A stretch of 64,000 nucleotides of DNA from CAYRFF01 sp964436125. GTDB lineage: Bacteria; Bacteroidota; Bacteroidia; Chitinophagales; Saprospiraceae. The stretch covers positions 1 to 64,000 of the forward strand of contig CAYTBT010000006.1 of assembly GCA_964436125.1 (NCBI GenBank). The letters run 5' to 3'. The stretch's first letter is position 1, and every line of letters starts with the position of its first letter. The notes beneath the pieces are model-generated. The model had not been told where the DNA came from and searched no databases. It worked only from the letters and a program-made list of their open reading frames with translations. This document shows, piece by piece, positions 61,923 through 64,000 of the stretch. Made by a program: the position numbers and the translations under genes.

Positions 61923-64000
61923 ATGAAAAGACAATTCTATACTTCATTCTTAACATACACGCTACTCCTTTATTTTTTTACACCGGTAAGCGGAGTTGCT
62001 CAGATTCAGCAAAACTTTTCAGTTTCAGAAATAAAAGAGCAAATCGCTGCACTCGGTACCGCCGGCTCTGTTTTATACGTCGCGGCACATCCGGATGATG
62101 AAAATACGCGGCTTATCTCCTATTTCTCTAATAAAAAACACTACAGAACAAGCTATCTTGCATTGACACGCGGTGATGGCGGACAAAATCTCATCGGACC
62201 GGAGATACGTGAACTCCTTGGAATTATAAGGACCCAAGAACTCCTTGCAGCAAGACGAGTCGATGGCGGCTATCAATATTTCAGCCGTGCCAATGATTTT
62301 GGCTATTCCAAGAATCCTACGGAAACACTGCATATCTGGGACAAGCAGAAAGTCCTTGCCGATGTCGTCTGGGTAATGCGGAAGACAAGACCGGATATCA
62401 TCATCAACCGATTCAATGCCAATAGCGCCGGTGAAACGCATGGTCATCATACCGCTTCTGCTATGTTATCCGTTGAAGCCTTTAATCTGGCAGGCGATTC
62501 CAATGCATTCCCGGAACAATTAAAATACGTCGATGTGTGGCAACCCAAACGCATTTTCTTCAATACTTCCTGGTGGTTTTATGGGAGCAAAGAAAAATTT
62601 GCGGAAGCGGATAAATCCAATATGACTACTATCAATATCGGAAGCTATCTCCCTATACTCGGTGAATCCAATACGGAAATATCCGCTCGCAGCCGATCAA
62701 TGCACAAGAGTCAGGGCTTCGGAAGAATGGGAAGACGCGGCGACCGATTGAGCTATATCGAATTAATCAATGGGCCGAATGTTAAAAACAATGATCCCAT
62801 GTCCGGCATCAACACTAGCCTCAGCAGGATTGACCCGAGCGGAAAATTGGAAGAGGCTTATAAGCAATTCAAGTCGGAATTCAACATTTATCAACCGAAG
62901 AAAAGCATTGATAATCTCCTCGCAATTATCGATATTCTCAATAATCTTGAAGCATCTTACTGGCAGAAGATTAAGTTGAATCAGGCACATAAGCTCTTGA
63001 AAAATATCTCGGGTTTATATATCATGGCGGCTGCTGAATATGCAAGCTATACACCGGGTGACTCTATTGAGATAAATATAGAGCTTATCGCAAGAAACAC
63101 CGATAATGTAAATCTACAATCTATTGTTTATCAAGGTAATATAATCTATAATATAAAGCAGAACTTAAAGCAAAATATTGACTGGAAGCATAGCTTTGAC
63201 CTGAAAGTGCCGGAAAATATTGAATACACGTCCCCCTACTGGCTCAGGGAGCCGTGGACAATCGGAATGTACACGGTAAAAGATCAACAGATGCGCGGAA
63301 AAGCGGAAAATGGTCCTGCTTTATATGTGGATATAAAAGTCGCTTATGACGGCAAGGCCGTAAATTATCAATGGCCGGTAATTTTTCACAGCCCCGACCA
63401 GGTTAAGGGAGAAATTAAACAACCACTTGCCATTGTTCCAGCTGTGACGATGAATATCGAGCAGCCGGTGTATGTGTTCAGCAACAATGACTCCAAGCCG
63501 GTTTCTATTCTCCTCAAATCCTGGAAAGATGATGTGCAAGGAAGATTGGAAGTGTCGCTTCCTGATGGATGGACGGTAAAAGGTGTGCCGGCCGCAATAA
63601 AGCTCAATGACAAAGGCAGCGAAAAACGCATTCTCCTCCATCTGAATCCGCCGGCTCAAGCCGCAGAAGGGAAGTTAAAAGTGTCATTTGTGACAGATGA
63701 AGGCCGGTTTCACAAGCGCATGGACATTATCGACTACCCACATATCCCCAATCAATATGTCCTCCGTAATTCAGAAAGTAAAATAGTAAAACTCGACTTG
63801 AAGACTGCCGGAAATCTCATCGGTTATATAGAAGGAGCCGGAGATCAGATACCATTTGCATTAAAGCAGATGGGATATAAAGTTCATAATCTGACTGATG
63901 CAGAGATTCTCGGAGATAAATTGTCGCAATACGATGCAATCGTCACCGGTGTACGTGCCTACAATACCAATCCACGGATAAAAGTCTATCAACCACATCT
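61923..64000 (+). CDS. Large secreted PIG-L family deacetylase (partial, runs off the window)
   Basis: 692 residues are visible and the frame is open to the last base. Signal peptide to VAQ (about 26). The zinc site is AHPDDE (55-60) with HGHH (173-176), the PIG-L/LmbE pattern. Beyond the ~280-residue catalytic domain lies a long beta-rich region seen in Bacteroidota members of 800 or more residues. It likely deacetylates N-acetylglucosamine-containing surface glycans. One TTTGCGGAAGC word encodes F-A-E-A (62598-62608). Confidence 0.9.
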   Translation, partial: MKRQFYTSFLTYTLLLYFFTPVSGVAQIQQNFSVSEIKEQIAALGTAGSVLYVAAHPDDENTRLISYFSNKKHYRTSYLALTRGDGGQNLIGPEIRELLGIIRTQELLAARRVDGGYQYFSRANDFGYSKNPTETLHIWDKQKVLADVVWVMRKTRPDIIINRFNANSAGETHGHHTASAMLSVEAFNLAGDSNAFPEQLKYVDVWQPKRIFFNTSWWFYGSKEKFAEADKSNMTTINIGSYLPILGESNTEISARSRSMHKSQGFGRMGRRGDRLSYIELINGPNVKNNDPMSGINTSLSRIDPSGKLEEAYKQFKSEFNIYQPKKSIDNLLAIIDILNNLEASYWQKIKLNQAHKLLKNISGLYIMAAAEYASYTPGDSIEINIELIARNTDNVNLQSIVYQGNIIYNIKQNLKQNIDWKHSFDLKVPENIEYTSPYWLREPWTIGMYTVKDQQMRGKAENGPALYVDIKVAYDGKAVNYQWPVIFHSPDQVKGEIKQPLAIVPAVTMNIEQPVYVFSNNDSKPVSILLKSWKDDVQGRLEVSLPDGWTVKGVPAAIKLNDKGSEKRILLHLNPPAQAAEGKLKVSFVTDEGRFHKRMDIIDYPHIPNQYVLRNSESKIVKLDLKTAGNLIGYIEGAGDQIPFALKQMGYKVHNLTDAEILGDKLSQYDAIVTGVRAYNTNPRIKVYQPH

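Noticed and set aside
573..62608. The 11-mer as a by-product of a common F-A-E-A peptide
   Set aside because: Copies also occur antisense, in another frame and in non-coding DNA, and the codons are identical each time.

Overview
The window looks like a contig from a Bacteroidota bacterium, probably Saprospiria/Chitinophagia-like (class level is a guess). The evidence is type IX secretion (T9SS) sorting domains, PorT and PorP/SprF proteins, two TonB-dependent receptors of the carboxypeptidase-regulatory type, a Bacteroidota putative porin, and repeated -7 boxes of the form TAnnTTTG. It is AT-rich and mostly chromosomal housekeeping and envelope genes. A 100-N block at 53688-53787 shows it is a scaffolded assembly.

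Layout. 1-82 is the 3' end (domains V and VI) of a group II intron whose body lies left of the window, followed by hairpins. 476-10199 is a minus-strand envelope block: a secreted M1 peptidase, a PspA-like membrane protein with a coiled-coil partner, a probable metal-uptake set (TonB receptor, His-rich lipoprotein, small HxH/CPIC protein) and a porin. 10671-15527 holds folE, fabD, a YqgE protein, nnr and a CoA transferase. 15839-22738 is an apparent operon of PorP/SprF, an OmpA-like lipid-envelope protein and a giant PKD adhesin with a T9SS type B tail. 22950-32027 holds a lipoprotein, a paaY/paaJ pair, two tiny genes missed by length cut-offs, a DEAD-box helicase, a DUF2207 protein, a PIF1-like helicase and a secreted exo/endonuclease-phosphatase. 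32321-37123 is a TonB receptor with a DUF5689 lipoprotein. 37367-53512 is a dense housekeeping run: folP, tamB, mutS2, ndk, nrnA, FKBP, prfB (with a +1 frameshift), engB, an acyltransferase, an exonuclease and a DUF4412-like protein. 53603-54740 is a repeat-rich island with the assembly gap. 54859-64000 holds an acidic protein, a MazG-like enzyme, a TPR protein, gyrA, ubiE/menG, porT and the start of a large PIG-L deacetylase.

Three structural signals are not explained by genes. (1) The 11-mer TTTGCGGAAGC (usually preceded by A) occurs exactly 12 times in 64 kb on both strands, against about 0.02-0.03 expected, in three reading frames and in non-coding DNA. It behaves like a DNA uptake sequence or another genome-wide DNA motif. 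(2) 54031-54740 is a satellite of a ~49-bp spacer alternating with arrays of exactly 16, 18 and 30 different 7-bp words kept in strict 7-bp register. (3) The assembly gap sits inside a 108-bp tandem repeat and its flanks join with no missing base, so its true length is predicted to be 0 or a multiple of 108 bp.

The T9SS parts fit together: PorT (machinery), PorP/SprF with the OmpA protein (outer-membrane anchoring), and the M1 peptidase and adhesin (cargo). All functions are from reading the sequence; no database search was run.
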